Of a stretch of DNA of 43,719 nt, positions 10,251 through 20,042 are shown in pieces. The stretch comes from Emiliania huxleyi CCMP1516. Taxonomy: Eukaryota > Haptophyta > Isochrysidales > Noelaerhabdaceae. The notes under the pieces were generated by a model. That model had not been told where the DNA came from. It made no database searches and saw only the letters and a program-made list of their open reading frames with translations. Positions within the stretch are counted from its first letter, which is position 1. Every line of letters starts with the position of its first letter. The stretch is taken from the NCBI RefSeq assembly GCF_000372725.1, contig NW_005200210.1, positions 24,925 to 68,643 on the forward strand, in the 5' to 3' direction. Position numbers and translations under genes: made by a program.

Positions 10251-10294
10251 CGTCAGGGGCAGCGACCCCCCCATCTACAGATGATATGCGCATC
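10251..10294 (+). repeat. Left 44-bp terminal inverted repeat
   Basis: Matches the reverse complement of 15021-15064 at 43 of 44 positions. The inner side continues into ATGCATCTAAGATGCG, a perfect GCATCT/AGATGC palindrome. Confidence 0.75.
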
Positions 10295-10519
10295 TTGAGA
10301 TAATATGCATCTAAGATGCGCTCTACTTGGACTGCACACTGTAGTCTTGCCTATATGCTCGAGCATCTCTAGATGGTATTTTGTGGAAGGGATCAGAGTG
10401 GTCTGACCGGTAAGAAGACGGGTCGAGGCCCTCCGTAGGCTCGTGAGGCGTCCCTCTCCCCTCGTTTATAGAGGGGTAGTCATCTGGACCCAAAGGTTGG
10501 TGCCCAGCAAGTGTGAGTG

Positions 10520-10641
10520 CAGAGCCGCGTGCAAGGCTCTGCTGTACTGGTGATCGCGGGTGAGGCTGCAAAGCCATCCTCAGAGCCGCGTGCAAGGCTC
10601 TGCGGTACTGGTGATCGCGGGTGAGGCTGCAAAGCCATCCT
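10520..10641 (+). repeat. 61-bp tandem duplication
   Basis: Two adjacent 61-base units (10520-10580 and 10581-10641) differ at one base. Each contains the hairpin AGAGCC-GCGTGCAA-GGCTCT. The pair lies just upstream of the element's gene and may be part of its control region. Confidence 0.8.
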
Positions 10642-10684
10642 CGATCCGGGTGCCGTCACAGACGACTGAGGATTGGTATAAGGT

Positions 10685-13049
10685 ATGTATGTAACTAGTG
10701 AGACGACTCGAGATTGGTTCGAGATTGGGGCAGAGCGAGTGGGAGACTTTTCGGCGGGCGAAATGCGGCGGTTTGGATGCGTCCTCTGTGGGATGACCCT
10801 GTGGGACGACCTGTGGGACGACCTGTGGCAGCGACCGATGCCGTCACCGGACGCGGCGGCGAGGCACACGGGCGCCGGCGTGGCGCGTCGGCAGGCCCAC
10901 CACGAGCGGATGCGCGACGAGCGCGCTCGGGAAGCGGCCGCGGGCGACGCGGAGCTTCCGCCGGAGGACGACGCGGTCGAGATGGCGAGCGCCGCCCAGC
11001 TGCTGGACAGCGTGGCGGAGGTGGGCCCGAACTACACCCTGCTGCGCAGCAAGGAGACGAAGGCGAAGCGGCGGAAGCGACAGCGCGAGGATGCCAGGGC
11101 GGCGCTCGACGGCCACACTGTCCTGTCCACCGGATCGCGCCTCGAGATCTTCTGCGACAGTGAGCGGTGGTACCCTGCGACCGTCATGGCGCGGGAGGAG
11201 GACGGGGACGGACGGATCGCGCACCAGGTCGAGTACGACGGCTACCCGGATCGGCGGTGGTGGCACATGCTGGACGACGAGCGGTGGCGAGCCGTCGCAG
11301 AGCAGGCCGGCACGGGCGCAGGCGGCGCTGCCGCAGACGGGGATGGGGATGCGGCGATGGACCGCGCGGACGGCGAGCGGGGCGCCCGTGCCGCGGGCGA
11401 CGCCGAGGCGGCCGAGGTGCGGCCGGCGCCGCCTCCTGTGCGCCGGGGTGTGCGGCGCAGCGCGCTGGCGGACGCCCTCGAGGCGGAGGATGACGAGCGG
11501 CAGGAGGAGGCCGCGTGCGGCGATGGGCGGCCGATGCTAGCGCCACACGGGCCGGCGCTGTCGGTGCAGCTTCGGCGCGTGCGCCTGCGGCTGCGCGAGT
11601 TCCTGGCGACGCAGGCCGCGGCGGGGAAGAGCGTGCCGATGCAGCGGACGGCCCTCGGTCTGCACCCGACGGTGCGGTGGACGATCCGCTTCGGCAAGTG
11701 GCTGGCGACGACGCGAATCACCGCGCCGAGGGCGAGCCGGTGGCACGCGACCGAGCGGGGCGACGCGCGGGACGAGGAGCCGACGGTGCGCACGGGGCGC
11801 GGCGAGAACACGGTCTACGTCGCGCTGCAGCACATGAAGAACCACGTGTGGCGCGAGATCTGGCCGGCGATGCCGGACGACGCGAGGCAGTACTGGCGGC
11901 TGGTGACCAAGCAGGTGATGTCGCTGTACGACGGCGGCGGCGGCGGGATGAAGGACGCGGCAGGAGCCGCCGGCCGGGCGGCGGGCCGCGAGGCGGCGCA
12001 GGAGAGCGCGTCGCACGGGCAGAGTGAGGCGGCGCAGCGGGCGGCGAGCGAGAGGGCGAGCGCGGTGGCGAGCCGGCGGACGATGGCCGAGCTGCGCGAG
12101 GCGACGACGAAGCCGTGCACGAAGCAGCACCTCTTCCAGGTGGGAGAGTACCAGATGCAGGACACGCAGCTGATGGAGCCGTTCGAGGTGAACGTGGCCT
12201 TCATCATGAACGCCTACTTGTGCTTCGCGCGGCAGACCGGGTGCCGGCCGGGCATGGCGGTGAACGACGCGGCGGACGCGGCCGATTCGGACAGCCACTG
12301 GCGCGCGTCTCCCGCTGAGAGAGAGAGAGAGAGAGGCGAGTAGAACGGTGGCGTTGGCGTGCGATGGGGCGAGATGACACTGAGCCGTGCCGCTCGCCGG
12401 CAGGCACGAGCTGCCGCCGCTGACGATGGGCGACCTGTCCATCGCCGCGGATGAGCTGCTGCGGGGACTAGGCGGGGCGGGCGTGATGACCGAGGGCGAC
12501 TTCGAGGCCCTCATCCGGATGGAGGTGACCTTTGCGCGGAAGAAGGGCGAGTACTACGCGTGCTACGAGTTTGGGACGGCGATCACGCCCGACTCGGACC
12601 AGATGATGCGCATCGGGACGCTGGCGATGGTGCGCCTGCTGCTGCGCTGCGGAAGCTTCAGGGCGTGCTACTCGAAGCTGAGCGAAGCGAGCGCGGCGGC
12701 GCTGCGTCGCAAGGTGGCCGAGCCGAGCGGGTTCGCCGGGCTCGAGCTGGCGGACACGGGTTACGAGACGCTCCCGGCGCTAGTGGCGGCGTGCCGAGCG
12801 GATGGCTGGTATGGGCCAAAAGCGTCGAAAATGTCCCAAAAAAGCGTGTCTCGAGTTTGTGGCAGCTCCGCAGCCTGCGCGCGCCACCGGGACGCACCGC
12901 TTGCTGGATACACGCACTCCCTGGGTCCCAGGGAGTGCGTGTATCCAGCAGGAGCGAGTAGGCTCGACGCCGCGCTCGCTGTGGAGCTGCCACAAACTCG
13001 CCGCCGAGCGTGCCATCGAAGGCGTCCCAGCGGAGGTGATGGAGTGTGA
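10685..13049 (+). CDS. Tudor-like and putative tyrosine-recombinase-like protein, C-terminally truncated
   Basis: Exons 10685-12306 and 12404-13049 are joined by a 97-base GT-AG intron with matching phase. The start is uncertain; several ATGs exist between 10685 and 10920. Nucleotides 11120-11290 encode a Tudor/chromo-like barrel (SRLEIFCDSERWYPA ... VEYDGY). Further on, MNAYLCFARQTGCRPGMA (12213-12260) resembles the box I Arg motif of tyrosine recombinases (TGxRxGE-like), as in Crypton and DUF3435 proteins, preceded by a basic helical region. The following exon is helical and ends abruptly at about 12815, where a large hairpin and unrelated sequence begin. The second catalytic box and the Tyr are not seen, so this copy should be inactive. 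Alternative: a different transposon-borne protein in which TGCRPG is coincidental. Confidence 0.4.
12852..13000. repeat. Large near-perfect hairpin at the end of the recombinase-like gene
   Basis: The innermost arms 12902-12925 and 12927-12950 are perfectly complementary over 24 bases with a single-base centre at 12926. Outer arms 12852-12873 and 12979-13000 match at 21 of 22 positions, with less similar sequence between. The homology of the protein ends about 35 bases before it. It could be a foldback MITE, a terminator-like structure or a cloning/assembly foldback. Confidence 0.7.
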
Positions 13050-13915
13050 GACCTGAGGCTACGGAGGTGACGCCTGAGGTACCGGCCCGTGCACGGCGAC
13101 TCAGCCGGCGACCGCCACGGGCTCAGGCGAGACTTGTCGACTCGTTCCGGCTCAGCTTCACCGTGGTCATCGGGCGTCTGTCGACGTCAGGACCACCCAT
13201 ACAGCTCGCGGGTTTGAGGTCGCAAGAGCCAAGATGGTGGCGTTTGGACATCCCAGCCATCACACAAGACAGCCTGTAGGTGATGGTGGGACGGCGCAGT
13301 GTTTGTGGCACTCGGCAGTAGGCACCCGCGGCACGGCCCCGCTGTCGGCTCTAAGGTAAGGTAAGGTAAACGTCTCCACACACACAAAGTGGTGGGGCAA
13401 GGGGGGGCGACCCTCGCATCTCCACGCCCGGACACGGGCAGGAGCCCCACGGCATTAAGGAACTCGTATCCGAGTGGTATAAGGGAATGGCGTCGTGCAA
13501 CACCGGGAATGCTGGGGCTCACTGCCTCAGCGGGGTGACTCTCAAGCGTCTCACATGACGCCGACTCGAGAGTCGAGGGAACTATTACGTGCCACTATTT
13601 GGTATTTGGGCGCCCATTCGGCGCCCGACGGAGGTGCCAATATTAGGGATCTAGGTGGCGTGACGTGCCACTGCACAGGGTGTGGGAATATAGGGATATA
13701 GGTAGACTATTCATCACTGTGGGGGGGGGAGAGAGTGATAATAGGGGTGTTGAGGTGGGGCTGGTGGAGGTGATTCTCCGGGTCAGTCTGGAGGTCATTC
13801 TCCACCACCTCCTGCGACATATTTTCAACTTAAGATGCCGGAGCATCCTGGGATGCTCGAATCATCTGAAGATGCTTTCGCATCCCAAGATGCTTGGCAT
13901 TTAATCATTAAAATG
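13050..13915. other. Non-coding interior of the 4.8-kb element, first part
   Basis: No convincing gene. Contains (GGTAA)n at 13353-13368 and a cluster of GCATC/GATGC palindromes at 13840-13900 (GAGCATCCTGGGATGCTC, GCATCCCAAGATGC). Confidence 0.4.
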
Positions 13916-13976
13916 CTTGAGCACTTGAGCACTTGATAGGGTCGATTCCGCATGGTACGGGACCCCTCGATCGTCT
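13916..13976 (+). repeat. Dispersed repeat family B, copy 1
   Basis: CTTGAGCACTTGAGCACTTG followed by ATAGGGTCGATTCCGCATGG and TACGGGACCCC recurs at 38333-38377 and 38412-38462 on the same strand with one to three changes. Each copy begins with a doubled GAGCACTT motif. Confidence 0.8.
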
Positions 13977-15020
13977 CGCCCTCCCTCACTGATGTGTTCA
14001 TCGGGGGGGGGGGGGGGGGGGGGCATAACAAACACTTAAAATGCTAGTTAAATTATAAAGACTTGAGCGGCGTGTGAGCCCTTGGATCAAAGTGGGAGTG
14101 CAGACTATGAATCTATGCTAATCTCGGCTGCTACTAGTATGGCTATGTAAGTGTGATGTGACTAACTACTCTGTTGTCTGTGGAATACTACTGATGGTGA
14201 TGGGAGCCAGTGAGTGATGGTGGGGGGCACTTAGCCCTTGTGCTAATGCTGACTTTTCTACACTATGGAAGGTTGCGGTTGTATATGTAAGACTGGTTTT
14301 TATTTCGGGTTCGGGTTCGGCAAAAAACTCCGACACTGTCGATCGAAAAATAGGGGGGGGAAATCCGACAACGCGCTCATGTTCCTGAGATGCATTGCGC
14401 ATCCTCAGATGCCACATTGCATCCTGGGATGCATGGACTAACCCAAGATGAGGGTATCATCTCGGCACACTTGTGCAGCAGTGCCACAAGAGACAAGGGT
14501 TGGGCGTGCTCCTCACTCCCTTCGTTGCGTTCCTTTGGCAAGGGCGCTTCATGTAACATGCCGAGGTTTGCTCCGCCTCCGAGGAGCCCACAGAGCCCGT
14601 ATATACAACTGATAATGCGAGCAAGTGCATCTCTCCTTTGTTTGCACTATGACCTGTCGCTGCTTCCCCGAGTATCGGATGGGCACCTTCAGGCCAAGGC
14701 ACGAGGGGGTCTGTCAGTGGAAACCACTTCACAGCTATGCCTTGCTCCTTTAGGTGCTCTTAGTATTTCTGACTCATTCGTCCCTGACTGCCTGAGTACA
14801 CTCCCTTCCTATTGTCTTGTACTCGGCGTCCTGTGGGTGTGTTCACAGTCTTGTGTGAATTTCGGCGCCGCCGAAATTCAAGGTCCGTCGGTCTCTTTTG
14901 ACCGCGGCGTTAGAGAGAGCTTTGCTACATGTTGCCTTTTGTCTTCTCTCTGGCGCTCCCGCTCTTGGCCGGCGTGTATCCGCCGACAAAAACGCATCCT
15001 AGATGGCGTTTGGCATCTAG
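13977..15020. other. Non-coding interior of the 4.8-kb element, second part
   Basis: Lower GC than its surroundings. Holds a homopolymer run of about 19 G at 14003-14021, an open frame at 14390-15040 with no recognisable protein, and further palindromes (GCATCCTCAGATGC and GCATCCTGGGATGC at 14398-14435; GCATCCTAGATG paired with CATCTAGGATGC at 14994-15025). Confidence 0.4.
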
Positions 15021-15064
15021 GATGCGCATATCATCTGTAGATGGGGGGGTCGCCGCCCCTGACG
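15021..15064 (-). repeat. Right 44-bp terminal inverted repeat
   Basis: Reverse complement of the left repeat at 10251-10294 with one mismatch (G for A in GGGGC-A/G-GCGAC). Confidence 0.75.
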
Positions 15065-15082
15065 GCATCACCCCGCAAAAAC

Positions 15083-15554
15083 GCTCTGGGGGGAGGCGAG
15101 GGCCCTAGGGGATACCCATGCGGGGGGGAGATGGGGGCCCCCAGCCCGCCGCAGGCGCCGATTTTTTTGGCGTTTTTCTTTTTTCGCGCAATTTTTGCTG
15201 ACCGTGCCATGCTGCTCAACTGACCGCCTGCATAGCTCGCGGCCTTAGTCTTCGGCATTCAGTGACGACCTGATCGTACGGCCAGTAGGAAGGTGTCCTT
15301 CCAGCGCGTGCACGCTTCTGACGCAATGCGCGTCACAAACTGGGCGGTCAGTACGACCGATCAGGTTGGAAGTTTCTTATGGTTAGAGGGTCTATCTGTA
15401 TGTACTCCTCGAGATCTCTCCGAATCTGCCCTCTGATCAACCGTGATCATTCGGGAAGTCGGTGCTCTGAGCGACTCTGAGCGCCGGAGCCCCGTTTCCG
15501 CACTGCGGCGCGGCGCATGGTGCCTCTCGGGGGGCCCCCGCCTCCCCCCAGAGC
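15083..15554. mobile_element. 472-bp MITE-like element
   Basis: The left end GCTCTGGGGGGAGGCG-AGGGCCC and the right end (as reverse complement) share about 22 of 23 bases. AAAAAC flanks both sides exactly (15077-15082 and 15555-15560), a good 6-base target-site duplication. There is no coding capacity. It lies 18 bases outside the larger element, so it is an independent insertion. Inside, CCTGATCGTAC (15269-15279) pairs loosely with GTACGACCGATCAGG (15351-15365). Confidence 0.65.
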
Positions 15555-15785
15555 AAAAACGAACGGCGCGAGACGCGTCACACCCAAAACATGGGTTCCA
15601 TTAGAATAGACTATTTCATCCGAACCCTCTACTACTCCGTACTCGACTGTACAGGACAGCACGCACTCGACAGGGGGGACGGTACAGTAGGCTTTTTTTG
15701 CTGTGGAGTGTGCACCGTGGCGCGTGAGCCCTACGGCATAGGCAGACGAACACGCGCAGTCTCAAGTTCTAGGTTGCGTGCTTTC

Positions 15786-16727
15786 TCAGAAGATCTGTGG
15801 GAAATGCGTGCCTCCCTCCGGGTATCCGGAGGACTTGAGTTCGCCGCCGGTGAAGCGTCCAAACTCAGCTTCGTTCAGCTTCGTCCTCGCGTCCATGTAG
15901 CTCACGGAGAGCGCTCGGCGGGCTCGCGCGGTGCGATTTGTGCCCGACGAGTGCACCACCCAGTTGTGGATGAGCGCCACCTCCCCAGGCTGCAGGACGA
16001 GGTCGACGATCGCGCCGCTCGCCTCGGCCTTTGCGCCGCAGTAACACTCAATCTGGCCCTCTGTGAGGAAGGCCGAGTGGTGCGAAGGGTTGAGGATGCC
16101 GAGCGTGTGCGAGCGCGGCAGCAGACGCACGCAGCCCGACTCGGGCGAGGCGGGGTCGAGGGCGAGGTACGCGTTGAGGAGCGGGTCGATGTCGAGAAAC
16201 CGCCACCGGTCCTGATGCCACGGGAGGTGGGTGCCCCCCGAGCTGGCGGCCGAGGGAGCGCACGGCTTGTTGAAGAACATGGTGCGGAAGGAGCTGATGG
16301 GGGTGCCCTTGCCGTACACGCGCTCGCAGGCCTCCGCGAAGCACGGCCGTCGCAAAAAGAGGCCCATCACGAGGTCGTCCAGGTCGAGATTTTGAATCTT
16401 GCGGTAGCGCAGTGTCTTACCCTTGTAGCCCAACGTCTGTTCGCCGGCATCGGCATACACACCCGTGCACGAATCAAGTTGCATCATCATGCGCTCGTAA
16501 GGCGGCGGTTCTGCACACGTGCCAAGCATGATATCGTCCATTCGCTGTTGCAGAGACAGCAAATCGTCGTGCGGCGACGCAAACACCTGGTCTGGGCGGA
16601 GCACGATGTACCCGTCGCGGTCAAACTGCGTCCACTGCGTGGGTGTGATGATCGATCGTCGCCGTCGCCGCGCCCACCAGCTCAGCGCGACGGCCGCAAC
16701 AATGATCATGGCCGTCGTCGGCGCCAT
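15786..16727 (-). CDS. Phytanoyl-CoA dioxygenase (PhyH) family protein
   Basis: A single exon of 313 residues. Residues 6-19 are hydrophobic and are followed by six basic residues (19-24, ARRRRRS), so the protein is probably a membrane-anchored or ER-targeted enzyme with a type II anchor. The double-stranded beta-helix carries the HxD iron motif in LPWHQDRW (H171, D173), a distal His in HNWVVHSSGTN (most likely H259), and an Arg near 270 that would bind 2-oxoglutarate. Members use Fe(II), O2 and 2-oxoglutarate to hydroxylate substrates such as phytanoyl-CoA or small alcohols; the substrate here is unknown. The length fits the family. The start is supported by the anchor directly after the first Met. 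Upstream (16728-16850) is a spacer with an ACTCGAGTAGTCGAGT palindrome. Confidence 0.85.
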   Translation of the reverse strand: MAPTTAMIIVAAVALSWWARRRRRSIITPTQWTQFDRDGYIVLRPDQVFASPHDDLLSLQQRMDDIMLGTCAEPPPYERMMMQLDSCTGVYADAGEQTLGYKGKTLRYRKIQNLDLDDLVMGLFLRRPCFAEACERVYGKGTPISSFRTMFFNKPCAPSAASSGGTHLPWHQDRWRFLDIDPLLNAYLALDPASPESGCVRLLPRSHTLGILNPSHHSAFLTEGQIECYCGAKAEASGAIVDLVLQPGEVALIHNWVVHSSGTNRTARARRALSVSYMDARTKLNEAEFGRFTGGELKSSGYPEGGTHFPQIF

Positions 16728-17076
16728 GGCCCCTCACGAAAACCACAGCCGCTACCCGGGTACCTAGGTACTCGAGTAGTCGAGTACGAGTGTGAAAGTG
16801 GGGTGCTGGATTGGCCGACCTAACGGTTCTTCTTCTTCTTTTCAAAGGGCCTCCCCGGCTGGCCGCAGCTATTCACGGGGCCGCCACGACAGCTGAGTCA
16901 TGCTTTCCCGATTACAGCTCGCTGAGCGGCAGGCCGAGTGCAAGGATGTGATTGATGTTTGGCGCCACGGATCCCTATTTCTTTCTAGGTGGTGTCCAGA
17001 TCTTCACTTTTCGCACATATCGCGAAACCGCGCGTTATGTACAAGACCAGGACGGCCGCCATAAGCCGTGAATAGC

Positions 17077-17511
17077 TCATGTGAGCAGGTCTGGGTATAT
17101 GTCTCTACAATGAAAGCATAACATCGATCCATGTCCGTAAAATTTGTAGCCAGCGGCCTCGCCATATGCCCTCTCGCATGGACTCCACGAGCACAAGTTT
17201 CGAGCGGCGGGCCGGCCGGCGGGGCCATTGGCGGGGCCGTTGGCGGCGGGCCGGCCGGCGGGGCCGTTGGCGGGGCCGTTGGCGGCGCCGTTGGCGGCGC
17301 CGTTGGCGTGGCTGCCGGGAGGGCTCGACGGCGCCGCCGCACTCGCGGGCAGCAGCACGGCGGCCGCCGCGGGAGCGTCAGCTGCGGGCGTCTGGAGCGG
17401 CGCAACAGCCGCGGCTGCCTCAGGTGAGGGCGCTGCAGCTGCTGCGGCGGCTGCGGCGGCGGCTGCTGCGGCTGCTGCGGCTGCGGCTGTTGCTGGCGCT
17501 GCTGTGTCCAT
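17077..17511 (-). CDS. Low-complexity Ala/Pro/Gly-rich hypothetical protein
   Basis: An open frame of 144 codons with a run of about 20 Ala near the N-terminus, then (NGPANGPAGRPA)-type repeats, ending in a Cys-containing tail (NLCSWSPCERAYGEAAGYKF, then LCFHCRDIYP). A second minus-strand frame over 17004-17405 also stays open and has a more natural-looking C-terminus (TYTQTCSHELFTAYGG), so the true frame is uncertain and a frameshift in the GC-repeat region (17210-17320) is possible. No homologue is recognised. Base composition falls at 17160, which may mark the 3' end. Confidence 0.3.
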   Translation of the reverse strand: MDTAAPATAAAAAAAAAAAAAAAAAAAPSPEAAAAVAPLQTPAADAPAAAAVLLPASAAAPSSPPGSHANGAANGAANGPANGPAGRPAANGPANGPAGRPAARNLCSWSPCERAYGEAAGYKFYGHGSMLCFHCRDIYPDLLT

Positions 17512-18163
17512 GTACAGCTATACTGTTACCTGTGCATATGAGCAGGATTGCAGTATGGCTATAAAACAGCACACATATATATAATTCATTGGGACTCGGG
17601 TATGAGAAGGTAGAGTTAGGGCGACACGCCAAACGGGGGGGTTATGTGTGTGTGTGAGGACGGAGACGAGCGTCCCGCTCGCCTCTTGTGCAGCTCGCCC
17701 AAGGGCTTGCTATTTGCACAGTAAGTGTGCAGACACCGGACAGAGAATTTCAGATTAGAATTCGTGCGCAAGCTTGAAGCACACTGAGCGAACTCCGTGA
17801 CAAACGATATGGCCTCACGGCCGCATATGACCGAGCCTACGGCTCAATGTAATTGATTTTGGACGCGATATATTTGGACGAAGCTTTCGAATTGTTCGTC
17901 TAGATAAAATGATATAAAGTTTCGGGAAGGCAAAAGAGCACGTATTGCCTTATAAAAACCTCTACACGTTGTAGAGTATAGTAGTGCCTTACAGTCGACT
18001 CTCGAGAACTCGCCACTCGCTACCTCGTGCACATCCCCAGCTCGCGCACCCGCCATAAACGCCAACAATACAACATACACGACACACGTGATGTCACGTG
18101 GTGTTGGCGTCTCCCGCGCGGCGAGATACAGCTGTATCCGTGTGAGAGTGCAGAGCTCGGCCG
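17512..18163. other. Spacer with possible promoter elements
   Basis: Includes GCTATAAAACAGC at 17557-17569 on the plus strand and TATATATAA at 17575-17583. No gene is recognised. An open frame on the minus strand (17844-18221) has no known features and overlaps the 3' end of the membrane protein gene. Confidence 0.35.
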
Positions 18164-19432
18164 CTACACGATGAATGTCACGAAACCTGCCGCTGCGAGC
18201 AGCAGTACCACGGTGCCCCAAGCGGCACTCGTATGCGGACGCATTTCAGCGACCTGCTGCTGTTCACTGACGACGGCCGCCACAACCAGCGAAAAGAAGA
18301 TCAACACGGCCCAGAACCAGTCCGCTCCTTCTATCTCCACGGCCATCGACGAGCTCGCCGGGTGATGGCGAAGGTGTGCGATTTTCACGAGGATTGGGTT
18401 CATCCCGAACGAAATGAAGAACAAGTGGCTCAGGAAGCTGCTCCACGCGCGGTGTCTGCGGCGCGTGGCAAGCACAGCCTTGTCAGCACAAATGGGGAGG
18501 TAAAGTGTGGATGTGAATGTCAACGCGCGGAAGGGCGCCACGCGAGCAGCCCCCTGTGCCGATCGAAGGGGAATTGGGAGCAAGGCGCTTTAGGTGCAAC
18601 CGCCGCCATGCAGGGTGGGAGTCTTGGCCGAGGCAGGAGGGAGGGCTGGGGCGTGCGCGGCGCACGCATGGTAAGTGCCGCTGCGCGCGTGATGCAGCAG
18701 CCGCTGAAAGCCCGCCGCATACGCAAACCCCAGCATCGCGGCAAAGCGACGGAATTCCACGACTGGTATGGTGGCCGACATTGCCGGCGAGGTGAAGATG
18801 ACGCAGTGGCCACAAAAGGCAAAGGCGCGCCCACTTGTGCGGTGAAGAGCCATGATGCGGCCGCGCGTGCCGTGCCGCGTCTCCAGCATGAACCTCGCGC
18901 CGATTGTGATGCCTTGCACCACAAAGGCGAGCAGCATGCCACTCGCCAGCGCCAGGTGGTAGAGGGCGGTGGCGTGCGGCGGCGGTCCCGTGACGCGGTG
19001 CTCACTCTCCATGCCGTCGGTCATACGAAGCTCTCCGTCCGCGCCGCGGTAGATGGCATCAGCCATGAAGCTCTGCTCCCGGAGCCGCTGAACCAGCAGG
19101 TGGCAATGAGCGGCGGCCGCAGCCGTCGTCAGCGGCAGGCCTCCGACAACGATTGTGCGGTGCACGTGATCACGCCATGACGGGGGGCATTCGGCGGCGA
19201 TGGCAGCCGTCTTCAGGCGGCCAAGAAATCGGCGCATCAGGAGGCCAGGGGCAAACATGGCGATGGCGCACATGCAAGCGATGAGAGCCAAGTTGAGAGC
19301 GCTCACCTCGATGCCCATGTCGAACACAAAGACGGCGAAACAGGGCGAGGAAAGATGTGGCACGACCACAGAGCCCCCAGCGCAAGCAGTGGCGGCGAAG
19401 CATCGGAGGACATCGGTGGGGGCGAGGACCAT
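18164..19432 (-). CDS. Multi-pass membrane protein of unknown family
   Basis: Two minus-strand open frames appear to be exons of one gene: 19432 down to about 18690, and 18553 down to 18164. The acceptor is GATCGGCACAG at 18554-18564 with phase 0; the donor is unclear (a GC donor near 18690 in the CATCAC-GCGCGC context fits phase 0). About eight hydrophobic segments are visible: LNLALIACMCAIAMFAPGLL, LYHLALASGMLLAFVVQGIT, FAFCGHCVIFTSPAMSA, a segment around AAMLGFAYAAGF, then in the second exon LTFTSTLYLPICA, FLSHLFFISFGMNPILV, FWAVLIFFSLVVAAVV and WGTVVLLLAAAGFVTFIV. This would make a transporter- or receptor-like protein of about 385 residues. No signature motif is recognised. The start is a GTG in the open frame; a later Met (MGIEVSALN) is a good alternative. 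Confidence 0.5.
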
Positions 19433-19644
19433 TACGCGCGTGTAGTAGGAGCGCCGTTCTTGGTGTTGGCGAAACGAGCGTTGCGGCGGAGGCGAGCCAG
19501 CGAAGGGCTCCGGGGCGATGCGGCGCCGCTGCAGCTCTCGACGAGGTACCGTACCTGGTAGTATGAACCGTATATGTCAAGGGACGTGCTACGCACACCT
19601 ACGCACGGGCTCGGACGGAGTATGTCAAAAAGTGGCCGCGGCAC
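19432..19644 (-). pseudogene. Repeat-derived ORF, copy 1
   Basis: A short frame (70 codons) sharing RSTSLxIYGSYY near its start and RLRRNARFA near its end with the neighbouring copy at 19680-20042. It lacks the central and C-terminal part of that copy. It looks like a truncated tandem duplicate; function unknown. Confidence 0.35.
19558..19623 (+). repeat. 66-bp direct repeat, copy 1
   Basis: Identical to 20004-20069 except for one base (C/G in ATATGT-C/G-AAGG). Contains GGGACGTGCTACGCACACCT. The spacing between copies is 446 bases. Confidence 0.85.
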
Positions 19645-19679
19645 GGCACTCGGTGAGGGTCCGTTTGCCGCGCAGCAAC

Positions 19680-20042
19680 TTAGGCCGAAGCCTGAGTGGC
19701 GCGGCGGCGTTTGAGGCAGCTGAGCTGGCGGCGGCCGTTCTTGGCGTCGGAGACGACGGCGGCGGCGGAGATCATCTGCATGTGGTGGGCCAGGTAGGAA
19801 CGCGGGCTGCTACGGCTGAGGCCGTACTTGGTGCCGTCCCGCGCACCTGGCGACTTGGCGAAGCGCGCGTTGCGTCGAAGGCGGCTCATGCCCTGGGGGC
19901 AGATGCCGCCGAGGTTCTCGACGACCCAAACGATCACGCGGTTGCCCTTGTTGAAGAGGGCGTCGTGGTAGTAGCCCCGCGACCCCTTGATGTACCCGCG
20001 CCCGTAGTATGAACCGTATATGTGAAGGGACGTGCTACGCAC
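19680..20042 (-). CDS. Repeat-derived hypothetical ORF, copy 2
   Basis: 120 codons beginning RSTSLHIYGSYY within the 66-base repeat and continuing through NRVIVWVVENLGG, RLRRNARFAKSPGARDGTKY and a basic C-terminus (QLSCLKRRR). The composition looks protein-like (LSRSSPRSYLAHHMQMISAA) and the frame spans nearly all of the unit between the two direct repeats. I do not recognise the family. It may be a fragment of a transposon or of a multicopy algal gene. The start codon lies inside the repeat. Confidence 0.35.
   Translation of the reverse strand: MRSTSLHIYGSYYGRGYIKGSRGYYHDALFNKGNRVIVWVVENLGGICPQGMSRLRRNARFAKSPGARDGTKYGLSRSSPRSYLAHHMQMISAAAVVSDAKNGRRQLSCLKRRRATQASA

Larger units (their letters stand above)
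10251..15064. mobile_element. 4.8-kb element with 44-bp terminal inverted repeats
   Basis: 10251-10294 and 15021-15064 are 44-base inverted repeats with one mismatch, starting CGTCAGGGGC and including ATCTACAGATGATATGCGCATC. GCA stands immediately outside both ends (10248-10250 and 15065-15067), a possible 3-base target duplication. Inside are a 61-base tandem duplication, a truncated gene with a tyrosine-recombinase-like motif (10685-13049), a 149-base hairpin, a copy of repeat family B, and many short palindromes of the GCATCnnnGATGC type near both ends. Terminal inverted repeats suggest a cut-and-paste element, whereas the gene hints at a tyrosine recombinase, so the class is open. It may be composite. 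Confidence 0.5.

Noticed and set aside
11537..12514. 325-codon minus-strand frame
   Set aside because: Low-complexity Arg/His/Leu-rich antisense of the recombinase-like gene.
13450..13600. tRNA-like A box (GTATCCGAGTGGTATAAGGG)
   Set aside because: No matching B box or cloverleaf could be drawn downstream.
14390..15040. 216-codon plus-strand frame
   Set aside because: Runs through palindromes and the element's terminal repeat; no recognisable protein features.
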